This document shows, piece by piece, positions 24,356 through 37,289 of a stretch of DNA of 64,000 nt. This DNA comes from Phallusia mammillata (Eukaryota > Chordata > Ascidiacea > Phlebobranchia > Ascidiidae): NCBI GenBank assembly GCA_003260075.1, contig QLIY01000368.1:80730-144729 (forward strand). Direction: 5' to 3'. The notes beneath the pieces are model-generated. The model did not search any database, was not told the origin of the DNA, and saw only the letters and a list, made by a program, of their open reading frames with translations. A program made the translations under genes and the position numbers. The first letter of the stretch is position 1; every line of letters starts with the position of its first letter.

Positions 24356-24525
24356 CAATTCCTCTTTGGTCTGACAACTTTAGTTCGATAGTCAGGATCT
24401 GGTGAACGTTTCTTGGCAACAACAAGCCTACTTGAATTGCCATAGTTGCTTATAACACTGCTACTATTATTGTTGTTAATGTTGCGACATTTCCTAACGG
24501 TCTTACTGCTTGCAGGCAATTTCAT
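24356..24525 (-). CDS. Candidate first coding exon of an unidentified gene (partial)
   Basis: An ATG (24525-24523) opens 56 codons plus two bases, ending at a good donor (GTAAGAAT, 24355 downward). The predicted peptide begins MKLPASSKTVRKCRN. It is rich in Asn and Ser in the middle and basic at the end (PDPDYRTKVVRPKRN). Composition is coding-like, but I do not recognise a family and could not find an in-frame acceptor downstream with confidence; 22012-22050 has coding-like sequence and a donor but the phase does not fit simply. A second short ATG exon candidate lies near 25400-25445. Confidence 0.3.
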
Positions 24526-26857
24526 GATGAAGTTTTACTTTAAAGTCTTACCAAAACTAATTGTGAAATAAACGTTAGTGTTGCCTTTTTGAAAAATAAA
24601 AAAGTATATGTGTAAAAAGGTATAATTGCCAGACAACTAAAAAAGTAGATGTGTAAAAGGTATAATTGATTGTGGCTATTGTCAACAACAATTGAAACTT
24701 GCCCTGGATCATTACTAATTTTGGTCAAGTAATTAATGATTGTTTGCCAATTGTAACCTCCGCACACTATTTGTAAGTATATAGTCAAATTTTATTAATG
24801 TTGGTCACAGATAAACACCGTTAAAAAACTTATAATTTATTTATTAGCAACTATATTTGGAGAATGTGAAAACGCTCTTTAGGAAATGTACGGCTAATTC
24901 TAGGAGTGGTGCTGTTTTATGTTTTGTCAGCATATAGATGCCAATGTTTGACGTGGTTGGCAGCCGAATGACCTTACACGATTTTTTCGCTGAGCAATGG
25001 GGTTAATGATTTGCCGAATACTTTCACTCAGTCAGATTCATGAAAAATGTCTGGATAACTAGCCTATGTTGGACACATGGGATAGCCTTGACAAGGCAAA
25101 CAACAGGAAATTAGGAACACTATGAGAAAGTCCCATTTAAGCTTTTTTAACGCCTAAAACCGTCAAATATTATTCCATTTTTTGGCACATTCAAAAAAAT
25201 CCATCATGACCGATTTTCCATGGTAAGCTATCCTTTACCAACGCAGTATTCAAAAACGTCAAACAAACATTTAAATCAAACCCACCATAAAAACGACACT
25301 CACTGGTTTATATACTTTGTTATTAAATGTTAAATAATAATTACACCCGTTGCATCTATTGACAGTACAGGACTGTAATAAATTCTTTGTTTTTACTCTA
25401 CCTGTCCCTTTTTCCACGAAGACTCGATTTCATTGTTAAAGTCCAACTCTGCTTCTCAGCTCCAAGTTTTCGTTGAAACATTAATAAAAGTCACAAATAT
25501 ATTTAGCTAGTATAATGCAACCTATTCTAAAAGCAGATCTTTTACTACATTACTTGTATCTGATATGCAATGACAAATTCAACAGTCCATTTTTTTGCGT
25601 ATGGAATACGTAAATACGTCATTACATAAGACTAAATACTACATTACGTTTCAAATAGGGTCACGTCATCACGTATAACTTCTCTAACTTTGCGTCTCAA
25701 GATTACTGTTGAAATCAAAAATGGTATCAGAAACTTGAAATCAAAAACTAAAACGAATATTTAATTAGTGTGAATTGGTAGCATGGTACTCAGGTCTATT
25801 TACAGCTGACTGCACTACACAAGAAGTACACAAAAAAGACATAAAATGCGATATTTGATGCTAAAAATGTACAGGCGGTAATTTGAAGTCCTTATACTCC
25901 AAATATCCCCACTCAAAACTCTTGTTACAAGGTTTGACCACCACACAAACTGCTCGGCACACCAAACATCGTTTGACTATTCGATTGTAAACAAGACGCA
26001 CGTTCGATACTATGACGTCACAAACAATGATTAGAGTAAACAGAGTTGATGAATTTTGTTGGGCGGGAATACAATAAGTACGGTTGTTATTTGCTGATGA
26101 ACATCGCGTTAATGACGCGGATCAATGTTGTCTGTTGTTCTCGAACAAATTTTTAAGAGTGAAATATCATTGATTTGTACTTTGACGTCAGACTTTTATG
26201 CTGTAATGCCCATATCATTTTTTTCGGCATTAACATTTTTATTACTATTTCTCTCTACTAACTTAAGGAAAATAAGTGATTACTTAGAAATAAAACCAGC
26301 AAACAATTGTATCAAAACTTTTTAAACTGGTAATAAAATCTGAATTGTACAGAAATTTTATGGTTAGGGCTCTATCTAGTGGCATAATCTAAAAAGAGCG
26401 GGAAACAAATAACTAAAGTTACAAAATTGTGAAGTAGATTCTGTGCAGTTTTTTGTGGTTATAGCGTACTTTATGTACTGGTGTCAGCCGTGAACCTCTA
26501 AATTACGTTTGAAAATCGAAAATGTTTTAACAATGCAGCCTGTCTCAATTGTATCATTCAGTTTAAGTATCAAAAAATGGCATTAATTAGTTGGCAAATG
26601 CGACGACTAAAAGAACCCATCCATTAATTGTGTCTGTATTTTCTTGCATATATTTCTTGGTATTGTTTGGTGGTTTCTAAAGGCTGTGTATTTATTTAAA
26701 GCTAGACTATAACAAGGTCTGATCTATAATTGGAATTCCTCTACTGGCACATCAAGTATTTGCGTTTATTTTAGCGTTTATTACCATGTTTTAATTGCAA
26801 TAAACATACTTTGTAACAAAGGCATTGGTTACGTTTTAATGAGTTTGTAACAAAGGC
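24526..26857. other. Intergenic DNA; no gene seen, 3' part belongs to a duplicated segment
   Basis: No exon chain is visible. From about 26200 the sequence resembles 36410-36640: the phrase around GTGATTAC, CAAACAATTGTATCAAAAC and GTTAGGGC recurs in order. This marks the start of the tandem duplication that carries MCO-A and MCO-B. The stretch 26690-26870 likewise resembles 39190-39410. Confidence 0.6.
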
Positions 26858-26863
26858 TTTATT
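26858..26863 (-). promoter_or_regulatory. Poly(A) signal AATAAA of MCO-A
   Basis: Minus-strand AATAAA about 128 bases beyond the MCO-A stop codon, the nearest canonical signal. Confidence 0.5.
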
Positions 26864-26990
26864 TATTTTTGAATTAGGTGGAGGTCATTGCCCAAAGCAT
26901 TAAAAATTAGTCAACCAAAAAAGCTTATTTTTTGTCGATGTTTACACTTATTCAAGTTTAATTGCAAGCAGTGGAAAGAAGTTCATTTCT

Positions 26991-29900
26991 TCACTTCAGG
27001 AGAATAATAGCCAGCAAACTTGTAAACAGTGCCAAAGGTCTGTAAAAAAACAATTAAAATATAATGTCATGTACAGACAAGATTAGTATGAGTATATATA
27101 CATAACTTTACAACGCTTACTTGTTGGGAAATATTGCCAATGCATCACAATGGTCAGGATCAATATTTGGGTCACATCCAGGGTTGCTCATTCCGGCCAC
27201 TTCCTCATTTAAACACACACTGACATCTTTGTTAAAAGGAAATGGATCACACTTCATGCATGTGCCAGGATATGCATTGCCGGATGGGACTTCTGCACTT
27301 AAGTCATTACCTTAAATAAACGGTATGTTGGTTAAAACTGCACTTTACTTACTTTCACTTTACGATATATGAGTCTTTCATAAAAATACTGAAAATAATT
27401 CCATAAAAGAGAAATGTAACTACTCACCAGGCATCGTTTCATGCATAAAAGTTAATAGTTTGTTTTAACATTTTAGCTGTTATATTCCGCTACTTATGAC
27501 CAATAACGCTTTGTTCAATACATGTTAAAATAACACTAGGAAACGTTTACTATTTTTTCACATTGTTGCTAATTTTGAAAAGGGTATATCCTTACTATTG
27601 TATTCTATATACAGTTTCATATTTTTAGATGACAAAACTTGTTCCTCACAAACACATGCAGCATGCGTTTTGTCTGGCAACAAGTTACCACTAAGCTACA
27701 ATCGCCCAAATCGCACAGTGTAAAATAGTGGCAGGCAAGCCATGTAATAAATATAGAACCACTAAATTCCGCTTCAAGGGATTAGTATTGTTTAAACATT
27801 TTTTTCATACCTTCTGGCACAATTCCTACTAGCATCATCATTCCACGGTCTTCATGATTTAACAAATGACAATGAATCACCAAAGCTCCTGTAAATTTGT
27901 GTGGCATGAAACGAATCTGAAATTTCCAAATAACATTCCCTTGTTACAATGTATGTATGTATTGGTTTTGCTTAATAATTTAACAGATGAGTTTTTCCAA
28001 TTTGCCAAAATGTGTTCCAACTCATAATTGACGAATATAACTTAAACAAAACATCATTATTTTGTCAGGGCCTAAAATAAATTGTGTTGTGAATGTTTGT
28101 TGAATCTTTTCCCTTGAGGCAACTGAATCACAGTGCAAAGTTGCATAAGGTGCAATATCTTATTTGTGTAAAAATGACCTACAGTAATGTTTGAAAGTGG
28201 AGGGACCAACAAATTGTCTCGGAACTCTCCTGCTTTAGCATAACCCAATGTTCCACTCCCTCCAGCCAACAAACGATCATTGTGTCCAAGATATTTAAGA
28301 GGGTCATTCGGAATTGTAAGTTCAGTGTTTTCTACAAAACATTATATTTGTCTATAGGTCTGTAATAGAGGTTCAAACAGCAGGAATATAAACAGCTGTT
28401 GTGGTAGCAAAAATGATATGCTTTCTAAAAACAATCTGTTTTACATGCAATATTGGTTTTGTATGTTTTTATTCATTATACTTGTGTTTGAAGTCACCTG
28501 AATATCCGCTATGTTGATAGAAACATGTTTCATTATTCTGACTGTAGAACATAAAATCTGGTCCAGAGTTCACTCCATAAGGCCCTGTGTAACTTGTATA
28601 TTCAACAACCTATTAAAAAAATATGCGAATAAATATAAGTACTGAAAATTTCTTAAATGTTTTGGGGCTTTTTGAAAGGTTTAACCAACCATTTTTAACT
28701 ACTACGTTATTAAAAAAGGGCATTGATATTCTGTCACACACTATAAACAAACCAAATGGCCCAAAATTCACAAACATTGCATTATGTTTGTTTTTGCATA
28801 AGATTATTTTAGCATCATACCTGGAAATGATTAACATGCATATGGACTGGATGGTTTGTGTTGGGTGAAGTGTTAATCAAATACCACTCCTGTAGTTTAC
28901 CAACCTCAATTTTGTATCTAAATAACATGATTGGTTCCAGTATGACATGAAGTCACTGAACTAAGTCGAAAAACATTAATGGTTTAAATCAAACCCTACT
29001 CAGATAATTTTATTCTCCTATTATAACAATGCAGTTTGAATAAAACGGGTGCAGCAATGCACATGTTTGTTAAATGCTCTTTCTGTTACAGCAAATAGTC
29101 TTAAAACAACTTTTTACCTGTATGTGATGTCAGCTGGAAATTGTTCCCTATTAAGGGCTGTTATTGGGCTTAATTCCACCACAAATCGACCATTCACTTC
29201 TTCTTGAGATGCAGACATGAAATCACCTACGTAATCTGGTCTTTTTGGTAGGATGGTTTCGATTGGATCTGGACTTGCGACCTTCCCATTCACTTTGATG
29301 GTAAGTAGTGTGCCTGTAAATCTGCTGAGACTACCAAGTGACATGTCATCTGAACTGCTTGGGTTTGAACGAAGCTGCAATTGTGTTTTTTGGTTACTTG
29401 TCAAAAAAACAGGTGCAATTTACAAAAAAACAAAAAAACTTATAATGGGTTATGTTGAGCCAGCTGCACATTAGTATTTTTTTAAATTATTTTGTAATTA
29501 TAACAAATAAGTAGTACAGTATTTTAAAAACTGGTTGTTGGCAACATTTATAATGATTTGGTTGTATTGTTAAAAGAAGAATTTTTGGTGTGGGTAACTC
29601 TAGTCAGCATACAAGGCAATAGATCTGTTGAAAAAGGCGCTGTTATAAAACTTGTTTGATAATGGTTTTACAACAGAAAAAGGTACACATGACATTATTT
29701 TGCAAAAAAACATTGCTCACAACATATGTTCCTGGTGCTGAACAGGTGATCAGCCAATCCACTCGAGTTGATGGAGCCAACAGACTTTTGCCTTCTTTCA
29801 TTGGGCGAGCTTCATTCAAATATACCCCATCTATAGCAATTTCACGGATGTCACAAGCAGATACACCATTGGCATCAACAAACTCAACCTCCAATGATGG

Positions 29901-32216
29901 ACCTCCGCCAGCATTCAGTAATCTACAATGTAAATGGTGAGCTCCAAACCTGGCTGATTCCACAGAAACATGTAGTTAAATGCACAAACTTTTTTGTCTT
30001 ATTTTTTAAAGATCAACTAAGATTTATTTTCTGCATTGGACAAGCATGGATAAATTATCTGTGCCAAATCTACCTTCTGAACTTTGGTCAATAACTATTG
30101 AGATGTTCAAAAAATAAAGGTATTTTATGTTTTTGGGGGAGTTTGAAAATTAAAAAAAAAATTACCTAACCTAAATCGTTTCAGCTGGCCAGTCTTTATG
30201 TACAATGTTGGTTCAAGTTGTCCATTAGTTGTAAAGTAGCTGATTCCATTTGCATCATTGCTAATCCAATCCTTGAAAGTTTCTCCAGTTGATGCCACTA
30301 TGTAGTTGGCAAGGCTAAATAAAGGGGTTGGTTATTATGTATTTTATGCATAAGAGTATTTGAAAGGCTTTAACAGTATGCTTACTTGTCAACATTATCT
30401 TCAATATCATCTTGCATTGACGCAAATTTGTATGCATTTTTCACATTTGAGTAAAGTAAAGTGGGTTGAAAAATTAGCTGTATATCATGTTGGCAATTAA
30501 ATGGACAAGAAACTGATTTTAGTTGCTGTGACAACCCTGGGTCAGTTTCCTCATCCTCAACAATTATCATCCCTGCCATCCCACTGTGAAGCTAAAAAGA
30601 GTTTGTGGCTAAAAAATACGATTTGTTTTCTGAATTGTTTTTTTGTAAATTTTTTTGTTAGGTGCAAATGGTTATTTGATACTTTTGATTAGTGCCAAAC
30701 CTGGAACAGAGTTGATCCATGAATGTGAGGGTGAAACCAGAATGTGCCACTGGGGTGATTTTCCTCAATGTTGTATACATAATGCAAACTGCCACCAGGA
30801 CGTGCTTCAACCAACACATCATCCTCTGGAATCTGTGGTAATAATCATTCTTATATTTAATGATCAGTAACTAAGACTGTAAAATGGTGTCATTTATGTA
30901 CAAAAGCAATATGCAGTTATGCAAATACTATAAGATTTGTATTTGGGAAGTGCTAAAGTTCCTCACTCAAAGTAACTTTCAAAATGGCATGTAAAAAGCT
31001 GTTGCATTGTGGCTAAAACTCAAAGAAAATATTTACAACTAGAAGGGTGGCTTAGCATTTGTTATTCGAACATTTGTTAAAAGGGTCACCATTTTAGGGA
31101 TTAGTTGATTAAGTTGTGGTGCTACAGGGCAAAACATAACATTTGAGACTAGGTATGTTCAATAAACTTTACAGATTTCTTATAATTGGGACGTTTTCTT
31201 AACGTTCATTTATTTTAGGGGGGTAATTGAATAAATGTTGGGGCTACAAGGTAAAACACATCAATCGAAACCTACAAATAGCGTAGTCCACATGCTACCA
31301 GAATTTTAGCAAATCCCGATTAATAAACTCACCCATTTTAGGGGGCTAGTGGGGTAAAATTGGGGCTACAAGGTTAAACATAACAATCAGCTCCTATGAA
31401 TGGTAAATTCTGCAAGTGGTCTTAATTTTAGCCAATTCCGACATTGTTTAAAAAACTGACCCATTTTGGGGGGCTAGTAAGGTAACTAATGGGGTCCGAC
31501 ACATAAACTAAAAAATATGAAACCAAAAAAATTACTTTAGCCCTATCCGCCAATGTTTAAAATTTCGACCACTAGAGGTGTTTTGAACAACAACCGTTTA
31601 TGTTTCTGACGTCATAGGGCTGTTAACAAGCCCCTAACTGCCGTGGCGCAAAAACGTCCACCAAGCAACCCACAAAGTCACAAATGAGTAACATACAACT
31701 GGTTGCCCTTGTAACGCTATTGTGCCCCAGAAATCTTTTGTTTGTGATGCCCAGTTACATACACATACGTTTTACACTTTGGGGGCTTGTAGGGTAAATG
31801 TTAGGGCTACAGGGTTGAACAGAACAATCGACACCTATAATTGACATACTTTACAAGCTATCCAAATTTCATCCAATTCTGACACTGTTTACAAACTCAC
31901 CCATTTTAGGGGGCTAACAGGGTAAATACTAGGGTTATCTGGACAATCAAAGTGGGATACACATCTTTACAACTATATTTACCATCTGTATAAGTTTTGG
32001 CCACATCCATCAAACACTTGATGGCAAAACGAGTCAAACAAACTTTGGGAAAAAAATACCCATTTGAGGGGGCTAGCGGGGTAAATACTGAGGTCATCAA
32101 CTAAAACAAAGTGGGATGCACATCTACATAACTATATCTACCATTGGTGTAAATTTTATCCAAGTCCGTTAAACATTTGATAGAAAAACGAGTCGGACAA
32201 ACTTTGGGAAGAAAAA

Positions 32217-32314
<98 letters not shown>

Positions 32315-33954
32315 ATTACCCATGCTGAAATTGAACTTGTTTTTCAGACATGCTTACCTGTGGACTAATGTGGAGACCATGAGTGTGCATGTTGGTTGTG
32401 TTGGGAAACCTCAGGCTGTTTAGGGGCTCAGTTTTCTCCGGTTCCATGAGATCATTGTACTAAAAAATAATTATCAAATGAAAAAGGACAGTGAGCTTAT
32501 AAAAACTCTTGTAAGTAAGTGCATTCTCATATTAATGGAAATTTTTGTCAACTTTGTATTAGTGAAATTTTTCCCTTGGTGAGGCACACCCGAATACGTG
32601 CTGTAAAAATACCTAACCACCTTACAATTTCCACGTTTGATACCCAATTGAATGCGCATTTTAGAAAACTCCCTAAAAAGATTGTGGTACTCGTGGTACG
32701 CCTAAACATTGATGTTGACATACCATCTGCTTCTTCGGGACATATTCTTTTTTGGCATTAAACTAAACTAAGCAGATGTATTATATTATCTAACACGGTT
32801 CGTGGCGCACATTTGCTACACTTTTTGTCCCAGCACACTATTTTTTACACAAACTTCCCGGTTTACTCTTTGTAAAAGTCCGTCGAGTACAAGTACATTT
32901 AGCCTAAATGAATTTTATTTGTTTTGTCCTGCAATTCTACAGGACGCAACATTTCGGTTGTCTTCAATGCCTTTTTGATCTTGCTTCGACTATTAACTAG
33001 ACTATGCTGGCGCTTTAAACACAAAAAGTGGCTATTGAACCGGCCACAGTAGTAGCTAATGATCAGCTGTTCTGTGTAGGAGTGCCAGGTGAATCGCTAA
33101 ACGCACAACACGTTTTAAACTCTAATTACTTCAAGTTGGCATGAGAAAATTGAAGCGGGGACTTTGGAATCCATAACCTAAGGCAAAATTGGATAAAGCA
33201 ACAAGGTTCGTCTTACGGCATATATCGCATAAAATATCAACAAACCTGCCCGGTGTGCTTTCGGACTCGCATAACGCAAGATAAACCAACTAGCGAGAGA
33301 AGACGCTACAGCGTTTTAGATTTATATGGGCGGAAAGTTTTCTCGCCAAAATACATTTTTGTAAAGAATTTAGGCCTAACTTTCGTGACAGGAAATTTTA
33401 CCAAATCAAGTTTGATGACGTCACGTCGCTTTACGCGCCAAGTGGGACTTGGAATCTCCCCGTTGTAGGTTCTCCGCTGTAGCGATAACCAGTCAACCGT
33501 AAAATCAGCCACCTGCATAGTTAGAGATAGGGACAGGATTCCGTTTGTTGGGACCTCATGACGAGGTTGGCGCAAAAGTTCACCACCTGGCAAAAAAGTC
33601 AGTATTGTTTCAAATTATTGATGTATCTAATTACAGCATTTGGAAGATAGTCATAACCTTTTTGTATGTAAAAAGATACGTATTCGATTGGAAAGCAGGA
33701 TTACACATTATGAATAAGGTGTATGTTCAGGGTTTTTATTTAAATATATTTTTTGTAGCTTTTTTGTTTAATCGGCGCCTAGACCAAACCATGCAGCTCC
33801 TCCAGTTAGCATGATAAAAAATAACTTGTTATTTTTTCGCCAACTTACCTACAAGTTCACATGGTTCTTGGAAACTACACGACGCCTGAGCATTGGACAA
33901 AGTGGGATAAAACGTCCCGATGCAGAAAAATACAATAATAAAATGTTTTGACAT
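26991..33954 (-). CDS. MCO-A: laccase-like multicopper oxidase, secreted, with hydrophobic C-terminal tail
   Basis: Oxidises a phenol or metal substrate and reduces O2 to water, by family. Fourteen exons, 2037 bp, 678 residues, phase intact: 33954-33849, 33586-33402, 32459-32358, 30832-30701, 30591-30386, 30314-30171, 29922-29721, 29374-29118, 28917-28821, 28609-28498, 28331-28183, 27916-27811, 27310-27121, 27039-26991. A signal peptide starts at MSKHFIIVFF, with likely cleavage after NAQA. Copper ligands: HTHGLH (122-127), HPHIH (165-169), HPVHMH (467-472), and HCH with the later His and axial Met (579-590). A Cys-rich segment precedes a tail of about 15 hydrophobic residues ending LLK, suggesting a GPI signal or membrane anchor. 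Substrate (phenol, Fe or Cu) cannot be read. A 97-G run and degenerate repeats lie in the intron between exons 3 and 4, outside coding sequence. Confidence 0.92.
31085..32120. repeat. Degenerate tandem repeats, unit about 120 bp, in an MCO-A intron
   Basis: A recognisable unit starts CCATTTTAGGGGGCTAG, continues with GGGTAAAT and GGGGCTACAAGG, then AACATAACAATCG and ATTTTAGCCAATTCCGACA. Copies begin near 31090, 31215, 31333, 31461, 31780, 31901 and 32060, so spacing is mostly 118-153 bp. A related unit in inverse orientation lies in an MCO-B intron near 45540-45690 and 46280-46350. Confidence 0.75.
32217..32313. other. 97-bp poly-G run, probable false gap fill
   Basis: An uninterrupted run of 97 G lies in the intron between MCO-A exons 4 and 3. 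Similar long runs occur at 41409-41468, 44242-44330 and 49415-49490. One of them replaces conserved coding sequence, so these are taken as gap filling (for example by dark-cycle G reads) rather than real homopolymers. Confidence 0.75.
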
Positions 33955-35079
33955 CTTGTAACAAAGTTACAAAAAGGACTGAACAATCCTTTAAACTGCG
34001 TCGTTAAGACAATTAGATTTTAGAAGAGCTATTATAGGTATAATGAAGATAGCCTAATCTTTTCATAAACTGTGGCCACATTACTTTAAAAACTATGGGT
34101 ATTGATTTCTCTTTTTTTTAAATCAACTACAATTCAAGGGGGTCAAAGTTTTAACGAGATAGCCTCCTTACAACATTCGCACTTTATAGGGACTAACAAG
34201 TTGAAAAGCCATGTCCCACCAAATCTGTTCGATGCAATGGGGTACGACCTTTTAACATTTGTACGAATTCATACCGCTACAGTGTTATGAAGTACATGTA
34301 TGTCTGTATAACTTCGACAAGCTTATTGTTTCACATTTGTTTTTAAATTTTGCGGAATATCGGTTACCCGTATCCGGTTCATGGTCGCACTTTGGAGACA
34401 ATGCCATACGGAATAAAAAAAACTACGGTAAAACCTCTGAGCGTTAATACTTATTGCCAAAAAATGTGTTGATTCAAATTTCGCATATGTGTTGTCGTTA
34501 GCTCAAGGGTAAGTTTTGCCATAAACGAAAGGTTTAGCTAACCGACTACAAATATAAATCTAATAAAAAAAACACCACTTTCTTACTTTTAACCAATCTT
34601 TGCAGCCTCGGCAAACCTTCGTTTTACATCACTCCTTATTGACTGCGTCGGGTCGTAAGTTATAAACAAAATACACTTGGTTTTGTCGAAGCGCATATTT
34701 CTATTTCTAAACTTGTCATTTTGGCTATTGTTTCGTGAATTCGCAAAATCATTGAATTCGAAACATGGAGGATTATTAAGGATATACGAAACGAGATTAA
34801 ATTAGACCTCCGACTCTGACTATAAGATTCCTAAACGTTAGCTTTTACTGCTCATAACGTAAAATAACGAGTTTCGCTGATCGCGACCTTTACTTATTCA
34901 CGTCCTTGTGAAAAGTTTATTGTTTCTGAGCCATTGACTTTGACCTGAGCTTTGTTCGTTCTTATCTAAAACACACATTAGTTACGCCATCAAACAGTTT
35001 ATTCAATTATTAATACAAAACCGCGTTAAACATCTGGGACTAGGTTCAAGGACAGTTTTGCATTACAAAATGAATAACT

Positions 35080-35200
35080 TTACTAAAAAACAAATTGCCA
35101 GCGAAGTGGAATAAAACTTATTCATTTTATTAATCAGACGTTTCGACAAAAAACATTGTCATCATCAGTGAATATAATGTAAAATACAAGCGGAAACAAG
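35080..35200 (-). mobile_element. Penelope-like 3'-end remnant
   Basis: Read on the minus strand the stretch contains CTGATGATGACAATG, then GTCGAAACGTCTGATTAATA. This is the 'CTGATGA...GAAACGT' arrangement seen at the 3' ends of Penelope-like elements, and also at 49970-50040 here. No coding part is recognisable next to it. Confidence 0.4.
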
Positions 35201-35438
35201 CGCGTTTATATACACAGAAAAGTAACGAGAAAAGGTACAATCAACTACGTTACACTGATAAAAGGTTGCAGACAAACGAATGAATAACAAGTGATACTAA
35301 AATTGCTTTTCACCACCAAGATACCTCTTTGTTTTTCATACGTAAGCAGACGAACTTTGGTCTGATGAATATTGTAATCTTATTCTCGTTCAGCTGAACA
35401 GGGCTTAATTAACACAAGCTGAGGAGAAAGCCATACAC

Positions 35439-36173
35439 CAGGGGACGGCAACCCCTGGCACGCGAGGTGGTTTGTCACGGCACGCCAACCGATTTGCGTG
35501 TTTATTTTGAAGTAACAATTTAACCCAGGGGTGTCCAACTCGAACACCCCGCCGTGCCAATTTTGGTTTTTAAATATACTTGCGTGCTAACGTTTGGCCT
35601 TTATTGGCAAATATGAACCCAACTGAATGGTTAGAAAAAAATTATGTCGTCAAATGCGAGTAAACTTGTTTCTTCTATCCAGAAACCTGTAATTCTGTTT
35701 ATGCGCCACAAGATACAAATAGTTTGCATCAGGGCTAACGTTTTGTCAAAAAACGAATAATTTAATTAGTGGGTTGTGTAACTTTACTACTGATAATCTT
35801 TATTGAAGTTAGAATAGAGGCCAAGAAGAATCGATAGAAACAGATTTAATTGCGTTAAAATCCTAATGTTTACCATCTTATGGTGCAAAAGCTTGTGTGC
35901 CATTTTCAAATGCTCTGCGTGCTACTTTTGGCACGCGTACCACGTGTTGGACACCCCTGATTTAACCTGTTACACTGCTTGTTTATAGCTTTTATCGTGT
36001 CGTTGTCTTAAAATTCAGCCTTACATGCACAAAACACTCTGCTTTCTCTTTATTATTGATATCTGCTGGCACGAACCACTATTATTCAGAAAAAACATTG
36101 GCACACGAGGTCATTAACACATGGAAATAACAAGTAAATTAGCACGCGTCGCCTAAAAGGTTGCCGACCCCTG
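35439..36173. mobile_element. hAT-type MITE interrupted by a second MITE
   Basis: The ends CAGGGGACGGCAACC and GGTTGCCGACCCCTG are inverted with one mismatch. An exact 8-bp target repeat, CCATACAC, flanks it at 35431-35438 and 36174-36181. A different MITE (35526-35959) is inserted inside. Without that insert the element is about 293 bp. It is non-coding. Confidence 0.88.
35526..35959. mobile_element. Inner hAT-type MITE, 434 bp, nested in another MITE
   Basis: The ends are CAGGGGTGTCCAACTCGAAC and GTGTTGGACACCCCTG. An exact 8-bp target repeat, ATTTAACC, flanks it at 35518-35525 and 35960-35967. The same family is found at 46490-46974, and a truncated inverse copy at about 37290-37546. Confidence 0.9.
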
Positions 36174-37289
36174 CCATACACCTATATAAATCCCAAATGC
36201 TGTTTAACATGTTTTAAAATAATGGTATAAACAACGCCTTATTGAGTCTTTGTGCTATATGTTTAAAACAGACATTTTTCAAAATTCTTGGATGGGGAAT
36301 TGGCCTAATCCAGAACTATCAAACTCATTCAGTTTTGCGAGTTATCACTCATCCAGATTTGACGCTTGACTGACAAGTAAACAATCACTTATATATTTCG
36401 GTATTATTATTTTCATTATAGGCTACTATTTCTCTCTACTTGGAAACTTTTAGGGTTAGAGTAAAAGAAGAAAAATATAAGTGATTACATAAAAATGAAC
36501 CAAGCAAACAATTGTATCAAAACCGTTGAAACTGGTTGTAGGCTACGTTATTTTTTACAAAATATGAATTCCACAGAAACTTGTGGTTAGGGCGTGCACC
36601 AGTGGCATAATGTTAAAAAAGGGCGGAAAAAAGGTGGAGCCACTAACGTGAGAACTCACAGTTCTGTATGTTAAACTTTGCCCCCAACCTTACCCCAGTT
36701 TCACTGAAAATTTTAAAAACTGCGCCAGAAATTAGCAAACTGGCTACTTTTGGTTCCTGCGTTATAAGCTTTACCGTGTAAACAAATTACTAAAGCAGTG
36801 CTTTTCAACCGGGTGCATCGTACACCCCAGGCAGGGCTGCCACTGAGAATTTTAAGATATCCCAAGGTTTGTCTGAAAATCCCAAGATAACCAAAAAATG
36901 GCAAATACACAGTTAAAACCTTTGATCAAGTTTAGGCCGTTGCAAGACTTTGCAAGCGGACATTAAACACGGCTTAGGAATCGTTAATGCAAACCTACAT
37001 AACAACATCTAAAAGCGGCTATATATATAAGCACATTGTATTGTTTAATGTTGGCCCAAGGAATTTATTTCACCAAAAAATTTACAATTATTATTATTTT
37101 AGAAAGTTATTGCGCTAAATAATATTAAAACGTGAGTGTTTCGAAACAATTGTAATTGTTGCGTTTCAATCGATGTCTGTTCAATTAATGACGTGACTAC
37201 AAACGCACTTGTATTGAGTTGGATATACGTTTTGAAACCGACGTAACTTGAACAAAGATCCGATATCGACGTCACATAGAGTACTCTAC

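Larger units (their letters stand above)
26150..36390. repeat. Tandem segmental duplication, copy 1 (carries MCO-A)
   Basis: Sequence blocks of this interval recur in the same order and orientation in 36410-52980. Examples: 26200-26500 with 36410-36640; 26690-26870 with 39190-39410; the whole exon-intron series of MCO-A with MCO-B; 34600-34740 with 49890-50510; 35340-35370 with 51625-51655; 36269-36389 with 52859-52980. The order is head-to-tail. Boundaries are approximate because they were set by eye. Confidence 0.8.

Noticed and set aside
32177-32368. Open frame coding a long poly-glycine protein
   Set aside because: It is created by the 97-G run, which is most likely a false gap fill within an intron.
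35140-35175. CRISPR-like or regulatory repeat around CGTTTCGACAAAAAAC
   Set aside because: There is no regular repeat-spacer pattern; the sequence fits the 3' end of a Penelope-like element.
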